A DNA stretch of 64,000 nt from contig NZ_PIOB01000002.1 of the NCBI RefSeq assembly GCF_002909255.1, positions 1-64,000 on the forward strand, read 5' to 3'. The translations under genes and the position numbers were made by a program. The notes under the pieces were generated by a model. It made no database searches, was not told the DNA's origin, and saw only the letters and a list, made by a program, of their open reading frames with translations. Position 1 is the stretch's first letter; every line of letters starts with the position of its first letter. Shown piece by piece: positions 55,068 to 64,000 of the stretch. The DNA comes from Arenibacter hampyeongensis (GTDB lineage: Bacteria; Bacteroidota; Bacteroidia; Flavobacteriales; Flavobacteriaceae).

Positions 55068-55394
55068 TTAATTAGACACAAATTTCAGCCCAATAATGGA
55101 ACCTATTAAAGTGGTAATAAAGAACATTCTCCAAAAGGTGGCAGGCTCTTTAAATACAAATATGCCCACCAATACCGTGCCTACGGCACCAATTCCAGTC
55201 CAAACGGCATAAGCCGTCCCTATGGGCAGTTCCCTAGTTACTTTAACCAGTAGAAACATACTTATCCCCAGGCACAATAAAAAACCAAGATACCAATAGG
55301 TTGCCTCCGCTCCAGTAGCCTCTTTTGCTTTGCCAAGACAGGCCGCAAAAGCCACTTCAAACAGACCTGCAATAATCAACAAAAACCAATTCAT
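55068..55394 (-). CDS. SMR-family (SugE/EmrE-type) small multidrug or guanidinium exporter
   Basis: About 108 residues from the start at 55394 (MNWFLLIIAGLFEVAF); the upstream in-frame codon at 55442 would add a non-conserved extension. Four transmembrane segments, the essential membrane Glu in AGLFEVAFAA, and the family loop GTAYAVWTGIGAVGTVLVGI. Such proteins work as dual-topology dimers exchanging cations for protons. SugE/Gdx members export guanidinium, others quaternary ammonium compounds; the sequence near the Glu looks SugE-like, but I do not see a guanidine riboswitch in front of it. Confidence 0.88.
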   Translation of the reverse strand: MNWFLLIIAGLFEVAFAACLGKAKEATGAEATYWYLGFLLCLGISMFLLVKVTRELPIGTAYAVWTGIGAVGTVLVGIFVFKEPATFWRMFFITTLIGSIIGLKFVSN

Positions 55395-55461
55395 TTGTTT
55401 ACTTTGTCCAATGATTGTAATATGTAATGTTTCTTGGTCCATTACTTAACCTCAAGCTTCA

Positions 55462-56307
55462 TTAGTCTATGACTACTTTGGGTTTTGCATCTAAATAACC
55501 CAATGACAGCAAAAACCGATCCGCCTCTGAAACGGTATTTTTATAAGCTTTAAAATTCTTGTAATTAAAAAAACCATGCCCCTCATCTTCATATAATTCT
55601 AGATCGCACCTACTTTCCACTTTTTCCATCACTACTTTATAATATTCGGCTGTTTCCACTGGAATCAAATGATCCTTGGTACCCAGAAAAATTATGGTTG
55701 GGGGCGCCCCTTTTTTAATATTGTGAAGTGGGGAGAAACTTTTATACTCATCCCCGATCCTTTCAAATCCATAACCACCCGGACCGTTGTCCACTACTGG
55801 ATTAAAAAGCACTAAGGCATTGGGGACACAGCTAATTAGTAAATTATCGGTTGATTCGTTGTAAGCTTCGATCAAAGCTGTAGTAGCCGCAAGGTGACCT
55901 CCTGCAGAACCTCCAGAAGCAATTATTTTTGCAGTATCGACCTTAAATTTGGTTGCGTTCTCCCTAATAAATCGGATGGCAGATTTTGCATCTTTGACAG
56001 CTTCGAAAGGAGTTGTTCCATTTATTTTTGAAGTGCGATAGTCTGCCAAAAAACAGACCATTCCCCTTTTGGCAAAATACTTGGCCTGATTTAAAAATTG
56101 GGCACGTTGGCCACCCACCCATCCTCCGCCAAAAAAGAAAACCATGGCAGGATAATTTTTGGTTGAATCCATCATAGGTGGATAATGCACTTCCAAAAAT
56201 AATTGGGTAGTATCTACCTTTTTGTAAAGGACTTCTTCTTGGGAAATACAGATTTGGGTAGTGAATACGACACTAATTATTAAGACAATTAAAAATTTTA
56301 TACGCAT
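55462..56307 (-). CDS. Exported alpha/beta hydrolase of the HSL-like (GGG) type
   Basis: About 281 residues from MRIKFLIVL at 56307, which forms a signal peptide ending near ICISQ; the codon at 56352 is unlikely. FFFGGGWVGGQRAQF is an HGGG-like oxyanion motif, and the nucleophile elbow is GGSAGGHLAA; the acid Asp is in LGTKDHLIP and the His in EDEGHGFFN. The arrangement fits hormone-sensitive-lipase or acetyl-esterase-like enzymes of the periplasm, which often de-esterify sugars. Located 67 bases upstream of the SMR gene. Confidence 0.85.
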   Translation of the reverse strand: MRIKFLIVLIISVVFTTQICISQEEVLYKKVDTTQLFLEVHYPPMMDSTKNYPAMVFFFGGGWVGGQRAQFLNQAKYFAKRGMVCFLADYRTSKINGTTPFEAVKDAKSAIRFIRENATKFKVDTAKIIASGGSAGGHLAATTALIEAYNESTDNLLISCVPNALVLFNPVVDNGPGGYGFERIGDEYKSFSPLHNIKKGAPPTIIFLGTKDHLIPVETAEYYKVVMEKVESRCDLELYEDEGHGFFNYKNFKAYKNTVSEADRFLLSLGYLDAKPKVVID

Positions 56308-56510
56308 TGAAAGCTTTTTTATATTGGCCAGTTGAAATGGATTGCCCATCAACCTAAATTAAGCTTCTAAGATAGGAAAACCTTAAAACTAATGCACAGT
56401 ATATATTACATCATTTAAATTTTCAATAGACCTTAGAATGGCTTTGGGTAAGGTTCACTATAAAAATCTACATAACATTTTAGTGGGATAGGAAATATTG
56501 TATACCGAGC

Positions 56511-57050
56511 TTACTTCTTCCTTCGGTAATGATTCTGGACTATCTGATTTAAAAACACCTTGGACTCTACCAGACTAAATTCCAAATCTTTGGCAAGTTT
56601 TGAGAATAACGGACTTCCTACACCCAACATAATTGGGATAGTTGTGATTGTGAGTTCATCTACTAGGTCCTCCTTCAAAAAGTTCTGAATGGTTAGCCCT
56701 CCGTCTATATATAACCTGTTGTACCCTTTGTTATGTATTTTTTCCAACACCTCTGTTAAGCTTCCTTTTACCAATTCTGCCTTGTCCCTATATTCCTCAG
56801 GGAGAGTATTCAAAGTACCACTCAATACAAAAACAGGTTGGTTGTAAGGCCAATCACCATCAAAGCCACAGACCGTTTCAAAGGTATTACGCCCCATTAC
56901 CAGGGCATCTACCTGTTCCACAAATTTTTTATACCCCATATCCAATTGCCCAGGGTTGGGAACGGAATTAAGCCAATCCAATCCACCATTTCTATCAGCG
57001 ATAAACCCATCCAAGCTTGTTGCGATAAAAACCATATTTCTTTTTTCCAT
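56511..57050 (-). CDS. Dihydrofolate-reductase-family protein (RibD-C type)
   Basis: A 179-residue protein that opens NMVFIATSLDGFIADRNGGLDWL, the typical DHFR/RibD reductase start with SLDGFIA. LVMGRNTFETV and the C-terminal NRLYIDGGLTIQNFL with glycine-rich cofactor contacts (the YIDGG motif) follow. Members of this single-domain group are NADPH-dependent reductases, frequently of pteridine-like or unassigned substrates, and they are not the essential folA. Single gene with about 200 bases before the alpha/beta hydrolase. Confidence 0.85.
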   Translation of the reverse strand: MEKRNMVFIATSLDGFIADRNGGLDWLNSVPNPGQLDMGYKKFVEQVDALVMGRNTFETVCGFDGDWPYNQPVFVLSGTLNTLPEEYRDKAELVKGSLTEVLEKIHNKGYNRLYIDGGLTIQNFLKEDLVDELTITTIPIMLGVGSPLFSKLAKDLEFSLVESKVFLNQIVQNHYRRKK

Positions 57051-57336
57051 TACGTAAATGTAAAGTTAAAGGAGATACTTTTCATTAGGAAATTAGCCTT
57101 AGCAAAATATAATGGACTCTCTTTTTAGTTAAGACCTTACCAATCCCCGTTTTCAAAATGTTCCACCGGTCCACAAGAGCATTCCCTGTAATTTAGAAAG
57201 TTGCTAATTGCCGAAAATTGTCATTTGAGCATTTCGGCATTACATGGGACCAACCATAGAATCTATGCTCTATTTACCATTTTTCACTCCCATACTTCAT
57301 TATATTTCCACATTATTTCCAGGGCAGGAATTTCAT

Positions 57337-58776
57337 CTATCTTTTTTTGATGATTTTCATTGTCCGTTCCATAACCTCATCCCTACCTGATAAAATACCC
57401 ATAATCGTTGGTTGCACCTGGTAATGGGGCATAATTCCACGATCTATAAATTCATAATTTTGCACCGCTGTATAATAGGCCATCAAGGGAATACCAAGCT
57501 TTATTTTGGAATTTGGCAGGGTGACTATTGCAAAGGCTCCACTATTATTCCCATAATACCCACCACCGGTTTCATCCCCTATGAATGTTGCTCTACCCAA
57601 GTAATGTGCTACAGCACTGAACTCGGAGGTTACCGAGAAACAAGCCCCATCTATAAGTACAAATACCTCACCGGTAAACCGATTCTCCTGTGGGGTATGA
57701 ATTTTAAGGTTTTCATTGTGTTCCCATCGGAACTCCCCATCCTCAGTCTGGGTTATCAAGGCCCTTAACTGGTCATAACCTTCTGGTAACTGGGCATGCT
57801 CCACAAAAGAAAATCTTTCGTTGGTTGCCAGTTCAAGTTTATCGTAATACCTAAATTCGGCATCCATTAAATAGGACAATAACAAGGCTCCATAGCCATC
57901 CTTCCCTCCTTCATTACCTCTTAAATCCAATATTAAATTCTGAATGCTTTGATCTTTGATAGAGGCAAAAGATTGCTTTAAAAACCCTTCAAAATTATAT
58001 TTCTCCTCGTCTGGCCAAAAGGTTCGTAATGTCAAGAGAGCGGTATTGCCGGCCTTGAATTCCAATTGATAAGGTATTTTATCCTCTTCCTCGCCATCAA
58101 TATCCTTTATCCTTTGGTAAGAGACCACAGGTAGATCCATACTACCCTTCTGCCCGTGGTCCTTATATGTAATACTAATCTTGTCTTTGCCCTTTCCTTC
58201 CTTTGAATAAAAATTAGAAAATAAGGCACTGAAGTACCTATTCAGTTCATAATACTTAAAGGTCTGATTGTGTCCGTCAGAATACAGATTATTCAACAAC
58301 CTGTTAATTATATCCTTTATCGCCATCCCATTAATAGCGATAATTTCTGTTCCTGGTTTAATTTTAATGGAACTATCATAGCTAGAGAGTACAAAAGCCT
58401 TGTGTCCTTCCAAAAATAATTTTAAGGGAAATAGGTATTCAGTATTGTAATAATACATAAACCCTTTATCCTCTGAAGGCATTAGCTTGGTATGTCCACA
58501 TCCAATTTTTGCCACTATAGGATTCAATTTCTTATAAAACTCCTGCTGCGTCATTGGTCCAACTAGTGCTTTGGAAAGAACATCAAAGCTGTCATCCAAT
58601 ACTGATTTGGTTTCATATCTATATATTCCGGGGTGTGCTTCTTCCAAAGCTGTCCTGAAGATTTGAAAATCTTCCTTTAACTGGGGAAGTGTCAAGATAC
58701 TTTGTCCGGCTACGTTTAGGCCACAAAGGATGTTGGCCAGTATAAAACAGCACTGTAATATTACTTTTGTTTTCAT
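57337..58776 (-). CDS. Exported S41-family peptidase (tricorn-like catalytic set)
   Basis: A 479-residue protein with a signal peptide (about 1-24). EEAHPGIYRY near residue 45-50 carries the conserved His of the tricorn-like branch, and the Ser is in GACFSVTSEF with GDETGGGYYGNNSG following, the oxyanion/third-residue region. The CtpA-type lysine (GKG) is absent, so the mechanism is probably Ser-His-Glu rather than Ser-Lys. A PDZ-like segment (IKPGTEIIAINGMAIKDI) is near residue 140. It likely degrades peptides in the periplasm. The last gene before the divergent sensor kinase. Confidence 0.87.
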   Translation of the reverse strand: MKTKVILQCCFILANILCGLNVAGQSILTLPQLKEDFQIFRTALEEAHPGIYRYETKSVLDDSFDVLSKALVGPMTQQEFYKKLNPIVAKIGCGHTKLMPSEDKGFMYYYNTEYLFPLKLFLEGHKAFVLSSYDSSIKIKPGTEIIAINGMAIKDIINRLLNNLYSDGHNQTFKYYELNRYFSALFSNFYSKEGKGKDKISITYKDHGQKGSMDLPVVSYQRIKDIDGEEEDKIPYQLEFKAGNTALLTLRTFWPDEEKYNFEGFLKQSFASIKDQSIQNLILDLRGNEGGKDGYGALLLSYLMDAEFRYYDKLELATNERFSFVEHAQLPEGYDQLRALITQTEDGEFRWEHNENLKIHTPQENRFTGEVFVLIDGACFSVTSEFSAVAHYLGRATFIGDETGGGYYGNNSGAFAIVTLPNSKIKLGIPLMAYYTAVQNYEFIDRGIMPHYQVQPTIMGILSGRDEVMERTMKIIKKR

Positions 58777-59347
58777 AAATTTTAATTTTTGTATAGATTA
58801 CGACCAAAAATATCCTCTTCACATTAGCCCATCTTTTGGACTTCCCCAGCGCAGAGGAAACTGCAATTTGAGTATACAAAGATCTAGAGATAGGTAAGAC
58901 CACACAATCACATAAGAATGTGGTATATAATTCGGGGTATAAAAAACTTAACGAAAAATCGTTGAATGATTTCATTGTCCTAATTTATTTCCAGAATTGT
59001 GAAAATCTATTTTCACATATTTATGCTATTTCCTGAATTGCCAACATGGCCTAAATTTGTTCTGTCCGAAGCCTTTGTTTTTAGTGGAAATTGAAAAAAA
59101 TCCAGAAACGCACTGAACTCGACAAAACCAAAGGGGTTTATTCATCAATCAAAAAAAAGACAATCATGTTAGTACTGTTTCAATTTCTGATCAACCTATT
59201 AATGGACCTGTGGATTACACTATTATTTTAAATAATACTTGAATCTTTCTCCACAAGTGATGACCTCCTGTACAATAAATCATTTAGGATTTTTTATAGA
59301 TTGGATGTCAAATCTTTGCGTAATTTTAATATAAACCATATGGTTGC
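58777..59347. other. Divergent intergenic region upstream of S41 peptidase and sensor kinase
   Basis: A 571-base AT-rich region between divergent genes. A CAAAAATA at 58805-58812 (TATTTTTG on the minus strand) matches the -7 consensus for the peptidase gene but has no -33 partner. A short hairpin CACAT/ATGTG is at 58909-58922. No gene recognised. Confidence 0.45.
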
Positions 59348-62300
59348 ATGAGCATAAGAATTCTTTTTTGCTTGTTGTGTTTCCAAACCTACATATTTGG
59401 ACAGAGCTCTTATGTTTTCAATAGATTTTCTACCGCCGATGGGTTGGCCACCAACAAGGTTAAATGTGTTTGGCAAGACCCAAAAGGTTTTCTTTGGATA
59501 GGCACCGAGGTAGGCATACAGCGCTTTGATGGCAGAAAATTTTTATCTTATGTTGGTCCCGAAAAATACCAATTACCTCCAAGCATCGGTGTAGATCAAA
59601 TTTTAGATGCTGGCAATGGCGACCTTTGGCTCTTACAAGGAGGCCAGATCGGAAAATTCAATACAGTAGATTTTCATTATAGTCCCGTTCCAATACGAAG
59701 TTTTGGCAACATTCCCCCTAGATCGGAATTCAAGCTCTATGTAGACAGTAAGAATCAAGTATTCTTATGCGCTTCCAAATATGGTCTTTTATGGTACGAT
59801 AAAAATTCCAATTCTTTTGTTGAATCCAATTTACCCATAAAAATTCCCAGAGGCTGGGGTGTTGGCTCCCTTTTTGAGGACAAGGAAGCAGGGGAATATT
59901 GGATCTGTAGTGAACAGGGGCTTGCCGTATACCGCAGTGGCAGCGGTGAGGTATTCCATAGCCACAATAATCCGGAGGGCATACCCCTGTTGAACAACAA
60001 GTCAATTACAAACTCTGGGGATTTTATTAAAGACAAAAATGGTACTTGGTGGGTTACGTATTGGGACTACAGTCCACATAGGGAACACCCTGTTCTTCTT
60101 CATTTCGACCCAAATACCAACAAAATTCTACCGGATACCTTGGGAAGTAAATGGGCTACAAAAAAATATACCGTTCTTAGGCAAATTTTGGAGACCAGTT
60201 CAGGACAGATATGGATAGGAGGCGAAAATTCACTGTTGAGCTATGACAATGACCTTCAAGGTTTTTACCAACATCTTAAGTCCAACCCTTTAGAGTTCGA
60301 CATTAAATGTAATCAGACAAGACATATCTTTGAGGACAGGGAAGGCAATATTTGGTTGAGTACTGAAAATGGGCTTTATGTTATGAATCCCAATCAAAAG
60401 GATGTTTATAGTCTGGTGGTTATAGATGGCCTAGGGCTGGACTCCCCCGTAAATGCCATACTGGAAACCAAGGACAATGAAAACTGGATTGGTACTTGGG
60501 GCAAGGGTATTCTATTTTATAATGACAAATTTATGAAAGTGGATGCCCATCCTTATATTGGTCTGGGGACGGAATCCTTGACCAAATATTCTGCCATCTG
60601 GGATCTTCAACAACACAGTGAGACCGAATATGTTTGGTCTGCCTGCCAAGGCGGCGGATTGGCTGTATTTGACCCGCAAAGGAAAAAGGCATTACATTGG
60701 TTGCATCCGTCTGTTTTTAAGAATTCCACCGTTCGTCAGCTTAAAGAAGACCGCAATGGAAACCTTTGGTTTGGCACCCAAAGCGGGCGTTTGGTAAAAT
60801 GGAACAAGAGGGATCCCATTGCCGATGAAAACTTTGAGGAAGTGCATCATTTCAACACCATTATTTACAGACTCTTTGTTGATAATCAAGGTAGATTATG
60901 GGTGGGGACGCATAAGCAAGGGCTATATGTTATTGACGTAAATACAAATGAAATTCTGTTTCATTTCAACAAGGAATTCAGCGACAGTTATGGGGTTTCG
61001 GACAATACTATTTACGATATCCAGCAGTATAACGACAGTATTTTTTTTGTGGGGACCGAGGCTTTGAACATACTCAACATTCATGCGACTACAGTTAAAA
61101 AAATTACCTCCTACGAGGGCTTATATGGGTCAAGGGTATTGCAGTTGATGTTGGATCGCGAAGGCATTGCCTGGATGATTACAAGTAATGGCCTAAGTAG
61201 TTACAACTATGACAAGAATATAATTAGTTCCTATAGTAACCTTCATGGGGTAATCTATGCGGAAAAGACCAACAGTGCCAAATGGATGATGCAAAATGGG
61301 GAAATATGGTTTGGTGGTGAGGATGTTGTGTTTGGTTTTTCACCCGAAAAACTGAATTTTAAACAAAAGCCCCCCAAAGTGAGCATCACCGATTTTAAGC
61401 TCTTTAATACATACTTGCCTGTGGACTCGATAATGACCCAAAAAGAAATCATTTTTAATCATTATCAAAATTCGTTTACTTTCTATTTTTCCGCCCTGAG
61501 CTTTTCGCAGCAAAGAAAAATACAATACTTCTATCGTATTCCTGGAATTAACAAAGATTGGGTAAAGGCGGAAAGAGATTTGGCTGCAACCTACACCACT
61601 ATGCCTTCAGGAAAATATACCTTTCAAGTAAAATGTATGAACCTACAGGGACTGGAACCCGATGAGATCACCAGTATCGATTTCCGAATACTGCCTCCCT
61701 TCTATCGGACTTGGTGGTTTATTTCCTTAATTCTATTAACGGTATCGGGAATTACATACTTTATGTATCAACTTAAGGTAAACCGCATATTGGCCGTTGA
61801 AAATTTAAGGAACAAAGTGGCAAGGGACCTTCATGATGACATGGGTTCTACCCTAAGTACTATAAACATCCTCAGCTCCATAGCCAAGAGCAAAATGAAC
61901 AATGATACTGTAACCAGTAGCAACTACCTTTCCAAGATTACCGATAACAGCCAAAGGATGATGGAGGCAATGGATGATATTGTATGGAGCATTAAACCGG
62001 ACAACGACAACATGCATAGGGTAATTGCAAGGATGAGGGAATACGCTACTGGAATTTTGGAGGCGCGGAACATTGAGTTCAACTTTGAGGTAGACGATAA
62101 AATAAACGATTTAAAACTGGATATGGAAGTCCGGCGCGACCTCTTTCTTATTTTCAAGGAAGCCATCAACAATATTGCTAAATACTCCAAAGCCAAACGT
62201 GCAGAGGTTCATTTTACTTTTAAGGATAGATGGTTGGCAATTCAGATCCAGGACAACGGAATTGGGTTCGAGGCAGAAAAGGTAGATAGCGGTAATGGCT

Positions 62301-62404
62301 TGGACAATATGGTTAAAAGGGCATCTAACTTAAAAGGGCAATTGAAAATAGAAAGTACACCAGATCTGGGTACAGAAATTTATTTGGGCATTCCCGTGAG
62401 ATAA
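59348..62404 (+). CDS. Two-component sensor histidine kinase with periplasmic propeller (Reg_prop/Y_Y_Y)
   Basis: A 1018-residue sensor. A signal peptide (about 1-19) leads to a 14-bladed-type propeller built from Reg_prop repeats (WQDPKGFLWIGTEVGIQRFD, FEDREGNIWLSTENGLYVM, RNGNLWFGTQSGRL and others), then a Y_Y_Y domain near residues 725-785, one transmembrane segment (about 791-812, WWFISLILLTVSGITYFMY) and a cytoplasmic HisKA_3 dimerisation domain with the phospho-accepting His near residue 831 (ARDLHDDMGSTLS). The HATPase domain has FKEAINNIAKYSKA and IQDNGIGFE with GLDNM. The output is the LuxR-type regulator encoded 71 bases downstream. Unlike SusR-type hybrid systems, receiver and DNA-binding domains are in a separate protein. 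Confidence 0.93.
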   Translation: MSIRILFCLLCFQTYIFGQSSYVFNRFSTADGLATNKVKCVWQDPKGFLWIGTEVGIQRFDGRKFLSYVGPEKYQLPPSIGVDQILDAGNGDLWLLQGGQIGKFNTVDFHYSPVPIRSFGNIPPRSEFKLYVDSKNQVFLCASKYGLLWYDKNSNSFVESNLPIKIPRGWGVGSLFEDKEAGEYWICSEQGLAVYRSGSGEVFHSHNNPEGIPLLNNKSITNSGDFIKDKNGTWWVTYWDYSPHREHPVLLHFDPNTNKILPDTLGSKWATKKYTVLRQILETSSGQIWIGGENSLLSYDNDLQGFYQHLKSNPLEFDIKCNQTRHIFEDREGNIWLSTENGLYVMNPNQKDVYSLVVIDGLGLDSPVNAILETKDNENWIGTWGKGILFYNDKFMKVDAHPYIGLGTESLTKYSAIWDLQQHSETEYVWSACQGGGLAVFDPQRKKALHWLHPSVFKNSTVRQLKEDRNGNLWFGTQSGRLVKWNKRDPIADENFEEVHHFNTIIYRLFVDNQGRLWVGTHKQGLYVIDVNTNEILFHFNKEFSDSYGVSDNTIYDIQQYNDSIFFVGTEALNILNIHATTVKKITSYEGLYGSRVLQLMLDREGIAWMITSNGLSSYNYDKNIISSYSNLHGVIYAEKTNSAKWMMQNGEIWFGGEDVVFGFSPEKLNFKQKPPKVSITDFKLFNTYLPVDSIMTQKEIIFNHYQNSFTFYFSALSFSQQRKIQYFYRIPGINKDWVKAERDLAATYTTMPSGKYTFQVKCMNLQGLEPDEITSIDFRILPPFYRTWWFISLILLTVSGITYFMYQLKVNRILAVENLRNKVARDLHDDMGSTLSTINILSSIAKSKMNNDTVTSSNYLSKITDNSQRMMEAMDDIVWSIKPDNDNMHRVIARMREYATGILEARNIEFNFEVDDKINDLKLDMEVRRDLFLIFKEAINNIAKYSKAKRAEVHFTFKDRWLAIQIQDNGIGFEAEKVDSGNGLDNMVKRASNLKGQLKIESTPDLGTEIYLGIPVR

Positions 62405-62475
62405 AGGCCAATATAACATGTTTATGTGATTTTATCCCATGGAATTCATGCCTAACTTTACAAAAAGCGACAGTT

Positions 62476-63108
62476 ATGATAAGGGTAGTAATATATGAGG
62501 ATAATCCACAATTTCGTGAGGGACTTACCATGTTGATCAATGGAAGCGATGGATTTTCCGTTTTGGCCTCGTACAAAAATTGTAACAATGTTTCCGAAGA
62601 AATTGAAAAATGGTCGCCCGATGTAGTTTTGATGGACATAAACATGCCTGGGACAGATGGATTGGAAGGCCTTAAAAGTATAAGGGAAGTAGATACAGAA
62701 GTTAAAGTGTTGATGCTAACCGTCTTTGACGACAATAAAAATGTATTTGAGGCCTTGAGGAACGGGGCCAATGGTTATTTATTGAAGAAGACCCCACCGG
62801 CCAAACTATTGGAATATATACAAGATGCCACCTTGGGAGGTGCTCCCATGACATCCTCCATTGCCACTCAAGTCCTAAAAATGTTCCAGGTAATTCCGCA
62901 AACCAAAAACCAGGACTATTGCCTAAGTGAACGGGAGACCCAGGTACTACAACTTTTGGTAGATGGCTACAGCTATAAAATGATTTCTTCAGAGCTCTTC
63001 ATCGCCATAGATACCGTACGGTCCCACATTAAAAAAATCTACGAAAAACTTCATGTAAATAGTAAAAGTGAAGCCGTTGCCAAGGCTTTTAAGGATAGAC
63101 TATTATAA
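62476..63108 (+). CDS. LuxR/NarL-type response regulator
   Basis: A 210-residue regulator. The receiver domain (1-120) has the acidic pair Glu8/Asp9, the phospho-acceptor Asp54 in VLMDINMPG, the Thr of MLTVFDD and the Lys of GYLLKKTPP. The C-terminal LuxR helix-turn-helix has LSERETQVLQLLVDGYSYK and IDTVRSHIKKIYEKLHV. It is the output partner of the sensor kinase 71 bases upstream. The next gene downstream is a PKD/beta-helix lipoprotein and may be a target. Confidence 0.93.
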   Translation: MIRVVIYEDNPQFREGLTMLINGSDGFSVLASYKNCNNVSEEIEKWSPDVVLMDINMPGTDGLEGLKSIREVDTEVKVLMLTVFDDNKNVFEALRNGANGYLLKKTPPAKLLEYIQDATLGGAPMTSSIATQVLKMFQVIPQTKNQDYCLSERETQVLQLLVDGYSYKMISSELFIAIDTVRSHIKKIYEKLHVNSKSEAVAKAFKDRLL

Positions 63109-63231
63109 CATATCCTTGATCCAAACCCACTAATAATCCTTCAAATTCACATACTTATGCGATTGTAAGAACTAAAGTTCCTGACTTCCTTTGTCCTGAA
63201 AAAATTAAAACAATAACTCAATATCAGGATA

Positions 63232-64000
63232 ATGAAAACAAAACTAATTTTACTTTCCATCTTCTTCTTAATGATAATCGGCTGTTCTGAGGACGACAGC
63301 AGTGAAATTCCAGCAAACACCTTGGAGGCAGATGCCTTTAGTGAGTATCAAGGAGAAATTCTCACCGGTGAGACCGTGGTCTTGGATGGTTCCAAATCCA
63401 AGGATAAGGCCGGTAAACCGTTCCAGTACTTATGGAAAATAAAGACCAAGCCTATGGGCAGTTTTACCGAATTGGAGGAAGAAACAACGGCCAAGCCTAA
63501 ATTTACTCCGGACAAACCAGGGAATTACTCGGTTGAATTAAAAATTTTCAATACCGAATTCTTTGATACGGATGAACTTGCAATTTTAGTAATAGACGGA
63601 GAAAACCCTCCTTTGCAGGAGACTATTATTATTTCGGAGAACATTACGGAACGTCTTCATTTGTCCAATGTATTTGACGACCCTGACAAATTTGATTATT
63701 TGGTGACAGGCGATATACATGTTAAGGCCCTACTTACCATAGATCCAAACGTTGTTATTGCCTTTGAAGAAAATACTGCAATGTATGTAGACAATCCCGG
63801 AGCCATTATCACAACTGCTGCCGCCAGCTCGTTTACCACTTTTACGGGTAAGAACAAGGTTCCTGGCTACTGGAAGGGATTGATTATAAATTCCAATAGT
63901 CCATTAAATAAGTTAGACCGTGTAACCATTGAATACGGCGGTGGTGCCATTGCCCAAGGTATGGAGGTTGCTACTAGTTTGGGTATCGATAATGAGGGTC
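63232..64000 (+). CDS. Surface lipoprotein with PKD and beta-helix domains (3' end outside window)
   Basis: The first 256 codons of a lipoprotein; the frame stays open to the window's edge. MKTKLILLSIFFLMIIGC gives a lipobox IIGC with Cys18, followed by SEDDSSE, an acidic stretch for surface export. A PKD-type domain follows (VVLDGSKSKDKAGKPFQYLW, FTPDKPGNYSVELKIF), then from about residue 145 strands of a right-handed beta-helix type (LTIDPNVVIAFEENTAMYVD, PGYWKGLIINSNSPLNKLDRV). It starts 123 bases after the response regulator gene. The function is unknown; binding to a polymer on the cell surface is plausible. Confidence 0.8.
   Translation, partial: MKTKLILLSIFFLMIIGCSEDDSSEIPANTLEADAFSEYQGEILTGETVVLDGSKSKDKAGKPFQYLWKIKTKPMGSFTELEEETTAKPKFTPDKPGNYSVELKIFNTEFFDTDELAILVIDGENPPLQETIIISENITERLHLSNVFDDPDKFDYLVTGDIHVKALLTIDPNVVIAFEENTAMYVDNPGAIITTAAASSFTTFTGKNKVPGYWKGLIINSNSPLNKLDRVTIEYGGGAIAQGMEVATSLGIDNEG

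Noticed and set aside
58619..58975. Open frame overlapping the start of the S41 peptidase gene
   Set aside because: Different frame from the peptidase, low-complexity reading without motifs; the peptidase start with its signal peptide explains this stretch.
1..64000. CRISPR arrays, insertion sequences, prophage or tRNA-linked integration sites
   Set aside because: I found no regularly spaced repeats, transposase or integrase motifs, terminal inverted repeats or tRNA-like sequence; gene content and base use look uniform.

Overview
The window looks like chromosomal DNA of a marine member of the Flavobacteriaceae (Bacteroidota). The evidence is AT-rich DNA with Bacteroidota-type -7 elements (TAnnTTTG), a type IX secretion C-terminal sorting tail, a SusC/SusD pair, a bacillithiol gene (bshA), lipoproteins with acidic residues straight after the lipid-bearing cysteine, a Reg_prop/Y_Y_Y sensor kinase, and an LptD-like assembly protein. 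No rRNA, tRNA, CRISPR array, transposase or phage gene was recognised.

Layout. 1-2.9 kb: the end of a T9SS-exported propeller-like protein, an OmpA-family protein and a small lipoprotein. 2.9-7.7 kb: bshA, a two-domain GH3/beta-lactamase-fold protein and a conserved small protein. 7.9-12.35 kb (minus): a run of cell-wall amidase, MlaD-type lipid-transport protein and two Fe-S electron-transfer proteins, divergent from lptD (12.5-15.2 kb). 15.7-19.8 kb: a short DNA polymerase III alpha subunit and a membrane-anchored LytTR regulator. 20.0-28.3 kb: a five-gene cluster combining a di-haem peroxidase-type protein, a beta-helix/cytochrome c fusion, SusC, SusD and a PKD lipoprotein. 28.4-32.2 kb: aldehyde dehydrogenase, NhaD and a 68-residue protein.

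32.5-48.6 kb is a sugar-oxidation locus built around an AraC-type regulator. On the minus strand, seven genes (ThuA lipoprotein, TIM-barrel isomerase, two Gfo/Idh/MocA dehydrogenases, a zinc alcohol dehydrogenase, an NAD-dependent epimerase and a large SGNH/PVC-dehydrogenase/cytochrome c lipoprotein) run from one predicted promoter to one terminator. On the plus strand are the regulator, an MFS transporter, a sugar epimerase-like protein, a second ThuA lipoprotein and a cytochrome c lipoprotein. My inference is that a sugar is oxidised outside the cytoplasm, with electrons passed to cytochromes, and that the keto-sugar products are imported and processed inside; the substrate is unknown.

48.7-58.8 kb (minus) is a set of apparently independent genes: SDR, MDR, an exonuclease-like/GIY-YIG fusion whose exonuclease site is degenerate, a YqiA-like esterase, an SGNH hydrolase, two small membrane proteins, an SMR transporter, an alpha/beta hydrolase, a DHFR-like reductase and an S41 peptidase. 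59.3-64 kb (plus) holds a two-component system and the start of a PKD/beta-helix lipoprotein that runs off the window.

The most unusual items are the extracytoplasmic oxidation locus with its multi-domain lipoprotein, the cytochrome-plus-SusCD cluster, and the fusion nuclease with a substituted exonuclease site. All functional statements come from reading the sequence and recalling families; no search or computation was run.
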